Positions 10,313 through 25,165 of a stretch of DNA of 64,000 nt are shown here, in pieces. The stretch comes from Nemophila menziesii (Eukaryota; Streptophyta; Magnoliopsida; Boraginales; Hydrophyllaceae). Both the position numbers and the translations under genes were made by a program. The number at the start of each line of letters is the position of its first letter. Position 1 is the stretch's first letter. The notes beneath the pieces are model-generated. The model had not been told where the DNA came from and ran no database searches. It was given only the letters and a program-made list of their open reading frames with translations. Location: assembly GCA_029959085.1 (NCBI GenBank), contig JARWIR010000031.1, positions 5,456,001 through 5,520,000 on the forward strand. Direction: 5' to 3'.

Positions 10313-11257
10313 TATCTATTTAGAGGAACTAAAATGTTCTCCACATTTCTCTTTCAGACAATTCCTTGAACATGATAAGTACAAATGACCATAAATTTTA
10401 TTCATCCTAAAAGAGAAGCTCAAAAGAATAATAAAATCCAGTTTACAAAGAAATGTCAATCAAAATATACTGACTTGAGGTTTCAAGTATATAAAGAAGG
10501 GGCCACATTTCTAGGATTCCACCTAATGTGAAATTCATGAATATGGATAAATTATTTTTATAGTTAATATTATGTTTCCAACAATTGGTGCTCTCTTTTT
10601 AATGGTTTTTTTGGTCTGGTTTTGAGTATGGACAATTTTTCTTAATGAATGATGATTTTGGTTTGGTAATTTATTGTTTGTTTTATCTTTAATGAATATA
10701 TTGTGTTCTTTTATAAGGTTTTGATCTTTGGTACAGCATTTTGAAAGGCGGTGTACTAATTTTGGTTGAATGAGCATTATTCTAATGTTCATAATTGTAA
10801 AAAATGATGGAAAAAAGCAGTTCACTGCACAAAAGTTTATGAGAAAACTAAAGGACTGTAATTAAAATTAGCACGATTACAATAAGTTTCACTTTTTACA
10901 TACGCTTCAACCTTTAGGAACTATACGTATTGCCTAATTTTCAAAAGGAGATAGAAACTCCTGCCTACATAGCCATAATATATGGAGACACCATGAAAGT
11001 GAAGATTATGCGAATCGTCAAAATTGTTACCAATCAGTTTGAATCGATGCACTAATATATATTATTGTTATTTTAATTAATTATTTGTTTTTATTGATAT
11101 TTTAAATTATTAAATGTATTATTTAATGAATATTACATTTAAATATAATTAAAAACCATATTTTAAAAAAAAAAAGTCATTCGCGACTACTTGTAGTCTT
11201 CATTGACAATTGTACGTAGTTGGTTTTTCTATTATATAAATTTATCACTCTCGAATC

Positions 11258-11455
11258 ATGCCTCACATCTGACTCCGAAGCATATTGGATGCTAGCAAAC
11301 TGATTGGTAACAATTTTGATGATTAGTACCGTAACGTGAGAATTGTTCTCATGCATGAAAAGGTCATTGATACGATCGATAAAGCTCTGACTACTATTCC
11401 CGATGAGAATAACAAAGTGGAATGGGAAGCTTACGTGAACCATTATGATAATTGA
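11258..11455 (+). mobile_element. Ty1/copia gag remnant, copy 2
   Basis: Same frame as copy 1, with the same internal TAG after NNFDD. The inner Met codon has become TTG. The frame closes at 11453-11455. The shared stop shows that the remnant was already dead before the unit was duplicated. Confidence 0.65.
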
Positions 11456-11505
11456 CTATCAATTTATTACATTCAATACTTGATCGGATGATGGATTTCT
11501 TCAAT

Positions 11506-11507
<2 letters not shown>

Positions 11508-11551
<44 letters not shown>
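11508..11551. repeat. (AT)22 microsatellite
   Basis: Forty-four bases of AT at the same locus as the 45-repeat tract in U1. Confidence 0.97.
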
Positions 11552-11556
<5 letters not shown>

Positions 11557-13014
11557 TGGGAAACCCAAAGAAAATAAAATGTCACTACCTAAGATAAAAT
11601 ATTCGGATATTTGAGGGTGGCCAATCATAATGACTAAACTCTTGGGAAGGTAAAGTACCACGTTCCATATACAACTTAGTATAAGGTAAAGAGAACCTCT
11701 CCCATTCATTTCTATTACCAAACTAAGAAGTAATTTCATGGTGAGAACCTCAAAGTTTTAGTGAAAATCCTTTATTAAGGCAACACAAATCGAAGAGGAA
11801 AAATTCTCATATCATGAGGTCTTGCCAAGCTAGATAGTCAAGTAGGTTAGAATTATTACGACAAACCATTGCATAAGGTGTCCTTACCCAAGACACATAG
11901 TAGTGTTGAGGTTGATTTCTAAGCTACCGACAATTGTTAGAAGGACTTTTGAATCCCGACTAATGTGAATGGCCCAATTCTTCCTTATATCTAATAACTA
12001 TTAAATAGTTGAGTAGGTGGGTTACCCGCAAAAATTAAGCATACTTATCATCCCTTCTTATGTTTTTAGTATATTAATCATTTCTTTTGTTAATCATTTA
12101 TATTTTATTGTATATTAGTCCCATAACAAATACCCGACATATATTATTTATTTATTTGTCATTTATTTCGCAACTCTACATTATTTTACTTTCAGAACAC
12201 ATTTATTACAACATTGATAGTCCATCTAGCGATGTTAACCCAACACTTATTAAATTACTACTTGTAAATGACCATACACTTGTGGGACGTCACCCTCTCA
12301 ATGTTGATTTTATATCCTGCTTTGGGAGACGAAAAGTACACTCCAATCTATTGAATACCCTAAGTATAGTAGTTTATACAAAATACGTAAGATGGGTTTA
12401 TACCCACCAAGTTATTAGTATATGTTGTTATATCGTACCTTTAAAACGATGTCATTGAGGATTGAAAAAGGGAAATGTTAAATTGGTGGATTTACATGTA
12501 ATCGGTGGGCATATACCAACCACCTTAAATAATCAGGTTTTCATTTTAAACTCTCACATATTAAGTTTAAGTCTTTCTTGGGTTTACAGAGTTCTTAGTT
12601 TAGTTTACTATGGGTTTACATAGTGCTTAGTGTTTAGTGTTAGATTTATTGTTGTTTATAGGTACTTGATCACTGATAATTGTTGGGTTTAAACACTCAC
12701 AATAAACATTAAAATCTATATGGTAATAAAAACTATCATAAGATGTCTAACCAATCACAAAAACAAGGATAAACAAATGTATCCTTATACGTGACAATGA
12801 AAAAAAGGCATAATTTTAAACATGTGTCTCACAGGCTTAATAAAAGTCAAAAAATATAAAATTCATTAAAAACATGAGCCTTGCCCACCTTCTTATATTG
12901 GGAATATAGATGATAATTGATACTGAAACATTAACTTAAGAATCAAATATAACAAATACAATACCTAATACAAACAAGTTTGTATATTCCCACTAAATTA
13001 TGCATACAAGTGGA

Positions 13015-13090
13015 TATCAACCCACTAAATAAAAACATAAATTTGGGTATCAACCCGCTAAATAAAAACATAAATGTGGGTATCAACCCA
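13015..13090. repeat. 33-bp minisatellite, about 2.3 copies
   Basis: TATCAACCC starts at 13015, 13048 and 13081, each followed by (A/G)CTAAATAAAAACATAAAT. In U1 and U3 the locus holds a single, shorter version with no 33-bp duplication. The three U2-type spacers (here, 36726 and 51842) all have the expanded form. Confidence 0.85.
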
Positions 13091-15908
13091 ATACTTTAGG
13101 TAAAAGTAGCTATACACCCACTAGTTACAAACAACGACTACAATGTAGAATAATCATCTATCTGTCAATACGACATTTCTTGTATCCACTAAGTGAATAC
13201 TCATAAACACTGAAGACTGTTCAATGTTGGTGGGCCCATGGGTGTGATAAAGTAATGATATAAAATCGTACACATCTCAAAAACACGATTAACTCACCGC
13301 AAGTGTACTGGTTGTTACAAGTAATAATAAGTAAATAATGATCGTTCCTCAGGGATTTAGGTAGTTATTCAATTTGTGTTCAATACTTCTGTAGATGTTT
13401 TAAAATATTTCGATTTAAAAAATAAAACTAATAAGTGTTTGATTTGTTTGATAAATAATATAAATAATTATTCAAGGAAGATAACAGTTAAGATTGCAAG
13501 TATGCACCTAATCATATTGACTTAATGGTTTTAGAAAAAATTGGTTGTTCTTATTAACCAGGATTCTAAAGTCTTCCTAACTCATGTAGAGGTCAACTTA
13601 GAAAGCTCACATACTCATATTCTAAGAGATTAAGACAAACCTTAGCGGCTACTTGGATATTCAAGACCTTGGGTTAATTAGAGTACACAAACCGCGTATT
13701 CACAAATCAATAATTAAACACCCTTCCACTTTTGGGTGCAAGCTCAATTACATAGTCTAATGAATATAATTTTCCAAAAATAAGATAAGTATATCTTTCA
13801 AGGTGTATATCAAGTAGATGCAAAACACAATTTACTTTAAAACTCAAAACAACAAATAAAACAGTAAACCTAGATTTCTACATAAATAATTCTAAACTAA
13901 ATAGAAATTAGTGCATAATTGAATCTTTGAATTAAAATCTTAGAAATAAATTAAATACAAAATAATTATAATTCTAATTTACCCAAAGAATAGAGATAGG
14001 GAGGAGTAGAATTTATCCGGTGAAGCTCCAAACTTGAATCTTCCTTCTCTAGATCCTCATGGTCTCTTTTGTGATGAATTATTGATGAAATATAAGCTCT
14101 GGCGGCCAAGGAATGAATTTATAATGTCAACTTTAGTGTATATATAGGTCATTGGCTAGGTTTAAATGACCTAACCCATCTCAAAAACGTTTTCCTCCAA
14201 GAAGGGACTGATTCGAGTCATGTTTTAACTATTTCATTACAAATCTAAGTTGAAAAATACCAGTAACCATGCGCTCCTAATTCAGAATCCCATATGAATA
14301 TAAAAGGGATCATCCAATTATTTTTAAATATCACGTGACATCGAAAACAATTCACTATCTAATTTTGGCCGACAACTGTTTCATATTTATAAAAATGGTT
14401 TCTTATCCATGCTTTGGCATGTAATATAATACGTGTACCTAAGAGTTTCACATTTAACACATAAGTTACGCACAAATAACTCTAAATGTGAAAAATCTCC
14501 TAAAGAGGGTAAGAAACGAGAATATATCAAATAATAGGGAAAACCCCTCTTCTAAGCACACTAGGAACTTAAAAATATGTCTCAAAATAGGATTTATTTA
14601 TCACCAAATAAGGGAGACATCAAATGTCTTTCCATTGGATTGCAATTACTTCTCTAATGACACACGAGATAAAATTATGCACGTAGGATAGATATTTCTC
14701 GTCAAGATTGATGAATATAAATTACCCGTTCCATCGGCCAACTATATCAAATATTAAAATTAACATGAAGTTAACACATTCTGAATATATTTATTGGATA
14801 CACAAGTTTTTTATTGCATAAAACCACAATAGAAACTACCGTTACCTTTTCTATCAAATTGTACTATAGGCCCTGAAAATTTTGTCACAAACTGAAAGTG
14901 GGTATAAAGTCACCACTGCAACGGTAGCGACCTTTGATATCAAATTTCCGTGTATATCCCCTGAACGATCTATATGGGTTTAAACTACATAAATCAATAT
15001 ACTGTGAATAGGGTGAAAAATACAAAATACCGACTACTAATTTAAACAATACTATCTAACAATTAATAATGGTTAACAAAAACACTTTATATGAATTAAT
15101 ATGATAAAAAAATTTGTGTTATTTTAGAAAAATTTCAAGGTTTAAAAACTATTATTCCATGTTATTCTATAATTTTCAAAAAAAAAACCAAAAACTAATA
15201 AAATTGCATTAAGAACACCTTATTTAACCTATAAAATAATATTTGTATTGTCTTTAAAAATATTGTTTCCGCCGATTAAAAACTCCTCTGATAGACAAGT
15301 TGTTCTTCTCTTACAAAATAATAGTTTGTGTATACGAAAGATATGAATTAAGTCAAACTCGCATCACGAAATGAATCACCATAATGATTTACATGCCAAG
15401 AATGAGAAAGTGTGCTTGAAAGTTCAATTTATGAAAGATTGTTTTTGCAACGACCGTATATATGATTTGGTAAATATAGGACAAGTTTAGTATGGAGGGT
15501 ATTCTCCCTAATTTAGAGTGCATGGTGAAAACTATTAAAATTCATGTTTACCTTTTTCTTTTCTCACTGTATCCCTATCTCGTCTTTTTGGGAGATAGTT
15601 GACTTATGTTTTTTACCCACCAATATTTATTGTATAGATTTTTTGTGGGAAATCAGATCAAACTTTTTATTAACTTATACATATGAGACTTTCATCCAAT
15701 ATTTAATCATAATCATTAATTATAATAGCAAGACATATGTAAATAGATTAATTAGAAAAGTTACCACAATTAATTTTTTATGTTAAATATAAGGTATATT
15801 TCATACACTACTAAAATTTATATTGAACCATTCAATATAGGATGAAAGACTTATCTTATTTATTAACCCAACACACAGAACATAAGCTCAAGCAATGATG
15901 TTGGCAAA

Positions 15909-16097
15909 TGGGCCGGAAAGAAGAGAAAAATTCAATAATATTTACTTTCCATTTAATTACTATGTAACTAGTCTACACATCATGGGCCTTATCCATTCTT
16001 AGTATTTAAACAAAAATTTACCCTAATAACAAAGAAGCGCCGCAGAAAAAGTTAGAAATGCAAAATAAAGCCCGCTCCTCTCTTTGTGTATATCGAG
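15909..16097 (+). promoter_or_regulatory. Promoter and exon 1 of gene A copy 2
   Basis: TGGGCC at 15909 and 15983, ACCCTAA at 16020-16026, and donor ATCGAG|GTAAAG at 16097. About 39 bp of leader present here (GAAAAAGTTAGAAATGC and neighbours) is missing from copies G1, G3 and G8. Confidence 0.45.
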
Positions 16098-17143
16098 GTA
16101 AAGTTTCCTCTCCATGTACATATATACATTGGTAAAATTAAGTAAAATAGTATTATATCTTACTCAACTTTTTTTTGCTGTATTTGTTTATATGGTTTAA
16201 ATAAATTTAAATTTTTTTTCACATAATAATTAAAAATTGATGTTCTTCTGAGTAATTTTATTGAGTGATTTGGATTTGTAAAACTAAGAGTTTTATCAAT
16301 AGAAAAAAACTTAGATAAAAATGAGTTGTCCTGTATACTAAGAGACGTTCTCTTAATCAAGGTATGTGATTTATTTTAGTTTCCATGTTGCAAGGGATAA
16401 GAAAAATCTTAAACCCAATTACAATATGAGTCCCTATATAATGTGAATATTACAATATAGGCCCGCATTATTGTTCCTTAGGAAAGAGGTAAAAGAGTTG
16501 TGTATGACATGTAATTTGTCTCTCCTATAAACAATTGAAAAATATAGGATTAGATTTTTTAGTTTTAGCAGCTAGAAATTCATGCAATACAATTCAAACA
16601 AAAATATTTTGTATTTTTTTATTCATACATATCATGAGTGTTGTTTGATTACAGGAAAGCGATCGTTGGTCATGACATTTCAAGAAAATGGAACAATTAT
16701 ATAATGAACTTGGTAAGTTTATTAATTTGTTGTTATGATTCATATGATGCTTAATAACAGATGATCAACCCTTAATATTTAACTCATTGTTCTAATGATG
16801 GTAAATTTTAGTTTGGTAATAGATGTGTTTAATTTAGATTAAAAGAATAAAAGCAAGTAATGGTGTGGATGATAAAATATTATTTGTACACAATTGAACA
16901 TTAAACACACGATTAATAAAAGTTATGTAGACCAATAGTGAATACACAAATAAAGAGTGTGTTATTGGGTGTAAAGAATAACCATTTTAATATGTCATTG
17001 AATTAATTTTGCACCGATATGGCATTTTTGCTCCAGATCCTGCTCATGCAATAGCTCTTGTTCCTGTCGGAGTATATTATTTGTCGAAGTCAGATCTGTG
17101 ATTTTGGTAGCTGGAAAGGGAAAGAGAGGGAATCATATATCTT
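16098..17143 (+). other. 5' leader region of gene A copy 2
   Basis: Homologous to the leader of copy 1. The short exon 2 frame has lost its ATG (now ATA). A 66-codon minus-strand frame at 16160-16360 is a shadow with no support. Confidence 0.45.
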
Positions 17144-17932
17144 TTGCTTTTAAAGCTATGCCGGAGAGAACATCTACGGAAATATGTCAAAAAAAATACT
17201 CCATCAAGTGAGTTCTCCATCAGATCTGATGAAGGCATAAATTTAGTGGTGAACTTGAATTCAAGTCCATCAGATCAGTTTGGAGTTTGTCCCAGCTTTA
17301 AAAGTTTTGTGAAAGGCAAAAGTCACAGTCCAAATCCTCCTCAATTTTCTGCTCCAGCTTCAGCTCTTACTCCAGATCCTTCTCCTGCTCCAGCTCTTAC
17401 ACCAGATCCTTCTCCTGCTCCTACTCCTGTACTCCGGTTCTAGCTCTGGTTCCTGTTCCAGTTCCTTCTGTTATACTTCTAGCGGCTACTAAAGACAACA
17501 ACAGTCTCAATGAGTTCAGTGATCTTGCTTCAAGGTTGTTTGATGACCTGTCTCTGTTTGACTTTTATGCTTCTCAAGTAAGTTAATACAATCTTATCTA
17601 ATTTTAAACATTTCACTTACCATTTCTCATGCTTTGTATGTCTCTCTTTATTTGTAGGATACATTTGAGGACCCTCCTGCTCTACTCTAGGTGCATGGTA
17701 ATTTTATTTTCTAGTAAATAATTTGATTAATTCTTTAAATATGTTCCCATTGTAATCAACTTTTTTTTGGATCTTTCATTTTTGCAAGAAAGTGGGAAAA
17801 AAGTCTCAGTCATCTAAATCCAAACGCAGGCACAAGAGATAGAGACAAGAGACTTCTGAGTCGGAAAATGAGAGTGATGATGATCATTGGGTTTCGAGAC
17901 CCCATAGAAGGTCTAAACGGGTAGTACGAAAG
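17144..17932 (+). pseudogene. Gene A copy 2, frameshifted
   Basis: Carries the same SDEGINLVVNLNS motif and the Pro/Ala-rich tract in a cleaner repeat form (PAPALTPDPSPAP). The ATG used in copy 1 is out of frame here because of an indel in an A run. A two-base insertion near 17430 causes a stop at 17441-17443. The basic exon (about 17790-17932) has an extra A and an in-frame TAG (AGA TAG AGA). It cannot make the copy 1 protein. Confidence 0.6.
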
Positions 17933-18487
17933 GTATGTCCACTTTTTCTAAATTAATTTTATTACCGTCATTATAAACAATTTTGTTCTTTTAATCTTTA
18001 CTTGGAGACACTCAAGTGTAACTCATGATGGACTAAATGCACACAACCACCTTTAACTATATCTAATCCCTGATTTTGTCCATAAACTTTAAAAAACAAT
18101 TTAAACTTCCTTAAACTTTTTTTCCATTGTTGTTAACGGAGCATGCAAATTTACTATTATACCCTTTCATACTACCGCACCTTTAACTTTTCATGACTCA
18201 TTCTTCCCCTTTTAGTTCCTCGCTCTGAACACAACTCATATTTTGACCAAATCTTCCTCGACTAGATTTTCAATTAGATTTACATCAAAAAGAAGTCCAG
18301 ATTATTTGTGGACCCATATGTTTTTGGATAGAATTGTAATTTAGGGAGTGTTGAATATTATTTTATGTTGTGTCGTGGCACCTTTTGTTTTTTAATAGTT
18401 GTGTACAATTGTAATTAGGGACTTTTGTCATAATTTGGTTATAATGTTTATCCCATCTGGTTGTGAGTGCTAATGTGCATATGCCCT

Positions 18488-19618
18488 CTAATTCTGCAGA
18501 TATAACCATTTGTGTAAGGGAGGGACTTGGAATTCAACCTCGAAATATGATGCAGGCAAATCTTTTGCGAAACATTCACCGTCATCATTTGACAGGATAG
18601 CATTGTATTCCATAGATTTATTGGTCGCAAGTTTCTTGAGTTTTTATCTTTCTTGAATTTCTAAACTCAAACAAATATATTTATTATAAGTTATAACTCC
18701 CACTTTGTAATTTTATTCCTTATACTTATAAACATATATCAAACAGAAGATGTTCTCATTTGCAGGTAAGATCAGAATTAAACAAAATATTGTAAAAACA
18801 GCATGAGCAACTGGAACTTTTTGAATTTGGGTAATTTTTTCAAATTCAGCAAAAATAGCATGCAAAGTGTCGAAAAATCTTGCATATCATATAAATAACC
18901 TATCTTTAGATAAGGTCCTCTATTTAATTCACTCACATATTAAGCAATATGGCCCTATTAACAAGGTGTCAATAATTGCTCCAGGGCCATGAACCTATAT
19001 AACAATATAACTCTTTAGATCTTCTTGACAACAAAATTAAATCCAAAAGATATTACATAATACTGCATATTTCAATAAGTGAACTTACATCAAGGTGATA
19101 GGAGCCAAAAGTCATTATAACAGCATTTACATCTTCTACTCTCCATGGAGTGTCAATTTCTTTACCCACATTTTTACAATCTACAATAACATTTTACATT
19201 TTGATCTAACCATGAAGATTGATTTTGTAGTAACACGCCACTAGCAAATGCAGAATCACTTGCTTACTTCTTGAGTTTTACAAAAGATTTTCCTTTTACT
19301 TAGAAGCTATTATCACACAGAAGATGAAATTTTAGAGAAGTCATATGAGTTCATTATATAGCAGATATAGCGAATGACAAAACTGCCCCTCAAGGTTGAA
19401 AAATTAGATTTTGATTTCAGTAAGTAATTGTTTGCTAACATAAATCTATATATAAAATCATCTTGGGGTATCCATACTAGAAGAAGCCGATCATAAGATG
19501 AGCAGGTAGCAATAAAAGCAAGCGAACCATGTTTATTGTACGTTTCAATCACATCAGGTTTAATTCCATCTATCTTAACAATAGAAAATCCATTGTGCAT
19601 AAGTTCTGTTAATACCAA
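18488..19618 (-). pseudogene. Gene M copy 3
   Basis: Same blocks as copy 2: 19605-19313, 19180-19089 and a terminal exon 18634-18488 (49 codons, ending LYLQN and TAG). The third block (about 18760-18920) has the one-base deletion also seen in copy 1, which breaks the frame. The terminal exon reads MEYNA where copy 2 reads MKYHA. Confidence 0.45.
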
Positions 19619-20558
19619 TATCTATTTACAGGAACTAAAATGTTCTCCACATTTCTCTTTCAGACAATTCCTTGAACATAATAAGTACAAATGACCATAA
19701 ATTTTATTCATCCTAAAAGAGAAGCTCAAAAGAATTATAAAATCCTGTTTACAAAGAAATGTCAATCAAAATATACTGACTTGAGGTTTCAAGTGTATAA
19801 AGAAGGGGCCACATTTCCAGGATTCCACCTAATGTGAAATTCATGAATATGGATAAATTATTTTTATAGTTAATATTATGTTTCTAACAATTGGTGCTCT
19901 CTTTTTAATGGTTCATTTGGTCTGGTTTTGAGTATGGACAACTTAATGAATGATGATTTTGGTTTGGTAATTTATTGTTTGTTTTTTTTATAATGAATAT
20001 ATTGTGTTCTTTTATAAGGTTTTGATCTTTGGTACAGCATTTCGAAAGGTGGTGTACTAATTTTGGTTGAATGAGCATTTTTCTAATGTTCATAATTGTA
20101 AAAAATGATGGAAAAAAGCAGTTCACTGCAAAAAAGTTTACGAGAAAACTAAAGGACTGTAACTAAAATTAGCACGATTACAATAAGTTTCACTTTTTAC
20201 AGACGCTTCAACCTTTAGGAACTATACGGATTGCCTAATTTTCAAAAGGAGATAGAAACTCTTGCCTACGTAGCCATAACATATGGAGACACCATGAAAG
20301 TGAAGATTATGCGAATCGTCAAAATTGTTACCAATCAGTTTGAATCGATGCTTATATATATATTATTGGTATTTTAATTAATTATTTGTTTTTATTGATA
20401 TTTTAAATTATTAAATGTATTATTTAATGAATATTACATTTAAAAATAATTAAAAACCATATTTAAAAAAATTAATGTCATTCGCGACTACTTGTAGTCT
20501 TCATTGACAATTGTATGTAGTTGGTTTTTCTATTATAGAAATCTATCACTCTCGAATC

Positions 20559-20752
20559 ATGCCTCACATCTCACTCCGAAGCATAATGGATGCTAACAAA
20601 CTGATTGGTAACAATTTTGACGATTAGTACCGTAACGCGAGAATTGTTCTCATGCATGAAAAGGTCATCCGATCGATAAACCTCTGACTACTATTCCCGA
20701 TGAGAATAACAAAGTGGAATGGGAAGCTTACATGAACCATTATGATAATTGA
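20559..20752 (+). mobile_element. Ty1/copia gag remnant, copy 3
   Basis: Same as copy 1, including the internal TAG, plus a further 4-bp deletion (GTCATCCGATCG) that shifts the frame. Confidence 0.65.
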
Positions 20753-20804
20753 CTATCAATTTATTACATTCAATACTTGATCGGATGATGGATTTCTTCA
20801 ATTG

Positions 20805-20826
20805 ATATATATATATATATATATAT
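20805..20826. repeat. (AT)11 microsatellite
   Basis: Shortest allele of the tract that has 45, 22 and 35 repeats in the other units. Confidence 0.97.
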
Positions 20827-23800
20827 GCACATGGGAAACCCAAAGAAAATAAAATGTCACTACCTAAGATAAAATATTCAGATATTTGAGGGTGGCCAAT
20901 CATAATGACTAAACTCTTGGGAAGGTAAAGTACCACGTTCCATATACAACTTAGTATAAGGTAAAGAGAACCTCTCCCATTCATTTCTATTACCAAACTA
21001 AGAAGTAATTTCATGGTGAGAACCTCAAAGTTTTAGTGAAAATCTTTTATTAAGGCAACACAAATCGAAGAGGAAAAATTCTCATATCATGAGGTCTTGC
21101 CAAGCTAGATAGTCAAGAAGGTATGAATTATTACGCCAAACCATTGCATAAGGTGTCCTTACCCAAGACACATAGTAGTGTTGAGGTTGATTTCTAAGCT
21201 ACCGACAATTGTTAGAAGGACTTTTGAATCCCGACTAATGTGAATGGCCCAATTCTTCCTTATATCTAATAACTATTAAATAGTTGAATAGGTGGGTTAC
21301 CTGCAAAAATTGAGCATACTTATCATCCCTTCTTATGTTTTTAGTATATTAATTATTTCTTTTGTTAATAATTTATATTTTATTGCATATTAGTCCCATA
21401 ACAAAAACCCGACATATATTATTTATTTATTTGTCATTTATTTCGCAACTCTACATTATTTTACTTTCAAAACACATTTATTACAACATTGATAGTCCAT
21501 CTAGAGATGTTAACCCAACACTTATCAAATTACTACTTGTAAACGACCCATACACTTGTGGGAAGTCACCCTCTCAATGTTGATTTTATATCTCGCTTTG
21601 GGAGATGACAAGTACCCACCAATATATAAAATACCCTAAGTATATTAGTTGATACAAAATACATAGGATGGGTTTATACCCACCAAGTTGTAACTATATG
21701 TTGTTATAACATACCTTAAAAACAATTTCATTGAGGATTGAACAAGGGAAATGTAAAATTGTTTGGTTTACATGTAGTCGATGGGCATATACCAACCACC
21801 TTAAATAATCAGGTTTTCATTTTAAACTCTCACATATTAAGTTTAGTATTTCTTCGGTTTACAGAGTTCTTAATTTAGTTTACTGTGGGTTTACATAGTG
21901 CTTAGTGTTTAGTGTTAGATTTATTGTTGTTTATAGGTACTTGATCACTGATAATTGTGGGGTTTAAACACTCACAATAAACACAAAAATCAATATGGTA
22001 ATAAACACTATCATAAGATGTCTAACCAATCGCAAACACAAGGATAAACAAATGTATCTTTATACGTGACAATGAAAAAAGGGCATAACCTTAAACATTT
22101 GTCTCACATAGGCTTAAAAAAAGTCAAAAAATATAAAATTCACTAAAAAAATATAAGCCATGCCCACCTTCCTATATGGAGAATATTAGATGATAATTGG
22201 TACTGAAACATTAACTTTAGTATTAAAAATAACCAATACAATACCTAATACATACAAGTTTGTATATACCCACTAAATTATGCATACAAGTGGATATCAA
22301 CCCAAAATAAACACATAAATATGGGTATCGACCCAATATTTTAGGTAAAAGTGGGTATACACCCACTAGTTACAAACAACCACAACAATGTAGAATAATT
22401 ATCCTTCCGTCAATACGTCATTTCTTGTATCCACCAAGTCAATACTCATAAACACAAAACAATTTTCAATGTTGGTGGGCTTATGAGTGTGATAAAAAAA
22501 TGATATATAATCACACATCTCAAAAACACGATTAACTCTCCGCAAGTGTACGGGTTGTTACAAGTAATAATAAGTAAATAAAGTTCATTGCTCAGGGATT
22601 TAGGTAGTTATTTCAATTCGTGTTCAATACTTTTGTAGATGTTTTAAATCTTACAATTTGAAAGATAAATATAAGAAGTGTTTGATTTTTTAATAAATAA
22701 TATAAATAATTATTCAAGGAAGATAGCAGGTTAAGATTGCAAGTATGCGCCTAATCATATTGACTTAATGGTTCTAGATATAATTGGTTGTTCTTATTAA
22801 CCAGGATTCTAAATTCTTCCTAACTCATGTAGGGGTCAACTTAGAAAGGTCACATACTCATATTCTAAGAGATTAAGACAAACCTTAGCGGCTACTTGGC
22901 TATTCAAGACCTTGGGTTAATTAGCGTACACCAACCACGTATTCACAAATCAATAATTACAACACCTTGCCACTTTTGGGTGCAAGCTCAATTACTTAGT
23001 CTAATCAGTATAATTTTTCCAAAATTAGATAAGTATATTTTTCAAGGTGTATAACCAGTAGATGCAAAACACAGTTTATTTTAAAACTCAAAACAACAAA
23101 TAGAACAGTAAACCTAGATTTCTACATAAATAATTCTAAACTAAATAGAAATTAGTGCATAATTGAATCTTTGAATTAAAATATTAAAAATAAATTAAAT
23201 ACAAAATAATTATAATTCTAATTTGACCAAAGAATAGAGATAGGGAGGAGTAGAATTTATCCGGTGAAGCTCCATACTTGAATCTTCCTTCTCTAGATCC
23301 TCATGATCTCTTTTGTGATGTATTATTGATGAAATGTAAGTTCTGGCGGCCAAGGAATGAATTTATAATGTTAACTTTAGTGTATACATAGGTCATGGGC
23401 TAGGTTTAAATGACCTAACCCATCTCAAAAACGTTTTCCTCCAAGAGGGGACTAATTCGAGTCATGTTTTAACTTTTTCGTTACAGATTTGAGTTGAAAA
23501 ATACCAGTAACCATGCGCTCATAATTCATAATCCCATATGAATATAAAATGGATCATCCAATTATTTTTAAATATCACGTGACATCGAAAACAATTCACT
23601 ATCTAATTTTGGCCGACAACTGTTTCACATTTATAAAAATGGTTTCTTATCAATTCTTTGACATGTAATATAATACGTGTACCTAAGAGTTTCACATTTA
23701 ACACATAAGTTAAGCACAAATAACTCTAAATGTGAAAAATCTCCAAAAGAGGGTAAGTAACGAGAATATATCAAATAATAGGGAAAATCCCTCATTTAAG

Positions 23801-25165
23801 CACAAAAGGAACTTAAAAATATGTCTCAAGATAGGATTTAATTATTACCAAATAAGGGAGACATCAAATGTCTTTCCATTGGATTGCAATTACTTCTCTA
23901 ATGACACACGAGATAAAATTATGCACGTAGGATAGATATTTCTCGTCAAGATAGATGAATATAAATTACCCGTTCCATCAGCTAACTATATCAAATTTTG
24001 AAATTTACATGAAGTTAACACATTCTGAATATATTTATTGGATACACAAGTTTTCTATCGCATAAAACCACAATAGAAACTACCGTTACCTTTTCTATCA
24101 AATTGTACTATAGGTCCCCGAAAATTTTGTCACAGACTGAAAGTCGTATAAACTCAAGACTGCAACTGTAGAGACCTTTGATATCAAATTGCCCTATAGA
24201 TCCCCTGAACGATCTATATGGGTTTAAACTACATAAATCATTATACTGTGAATAGGGTGAAAAATACAAAATACCCACTACTAATTTAAACAATACTATA
24301 TAACAATTAATGGTTAACAAAAACACTTTATATGAATTAATATTATAAAAACATTAGTGTTATTTTAGAAAAATTTCAAGGTTTATCAACTATTATTCCA
24401 TGTTATTCTATAATTTTCAGAAAAAAGAAGCAAAAACTAATAAAATTGCATTAAGAACACCTTATTTAACCCATAAAATAATATTTGTATTGTCTTTGAA
24501 AATATTGCTTCCGCCGATTAAAAACTCCTCTAATAGACAGGTTGTTCTTCTCTTAAAAAATAATAGTTTATGTATACGAAAGGTATAAATTAAGCCAAAC
24601 TCGCATCACGAAATGAATCACCATAATGCTTTACATGCCAAGAATGAGAAAGAGTGCTTGAAAGTTCAATTGATGAAAGATTGTTTTTGCAACGACAATA
24701 TATACGATTTGGTTAATATAGAACAAGTTTAGTATGGATGGTATTTTCCCTAATTTAGAGTGCATAGTGAAAATTATTAAAATTCATGTTTACCTATTTC
24801 TTTTCTCATTGTATACCCATCTCGTCCTTTTGGAAGATAGTTGATTTATGTTTTTTACCCACCAAGATTTATGGTATAGATTTTTTGTGGGAAATTAGAT
24901 CAAACTTTTTATTAAATTAAACATATAAGACTTTCATCCAATATTTAATAATCCAATATTTAATCATAATAGTTAATTATAATAGCAAGACATATGTAAA
25001 TAGATTAATTAGAAAAGTTACCACAATTAATTTTTTAGGTTTAATATAAGGTACATTTCATACACTACTAAAAGTTATATTGAACCATTCAATATAGGAT
25101 GAAAGAATTTTCCAATTTATTAACCCAACACACAGAACGGAAGCCCAAGCAACGCTGTTGGCAAA

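Larger units (their letters stand above)
9289..18598. repeat. Tandem unit U2 (about 9.3 kb)
   Basis: Same order as U1. From about 12263 onward U2 carries a distinct sequence type (TTGTAAATGACCATACACTT, GGGACGTCACC). That type is shared with the truncated spacers at 35989 and 51090 but not with U1 or U3. Confidence 0.9.

Noticed and set aside
14488..14691. 67-codon plus-strand frame present in most units (23732, 38200, 53329, 59631)
   Set aside because: It starts with GTG, lies in repeat-like DNA, and has no recognisable protein pattern or splice context.
1..18598. Tandem units as LTRs of one giant retrotransposon
   Set aside because: The units hold a promoter-gene module and truncated debris. 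I see no TG...CA ends, primer-binding site, or integrase/reverse transcriptase between them.
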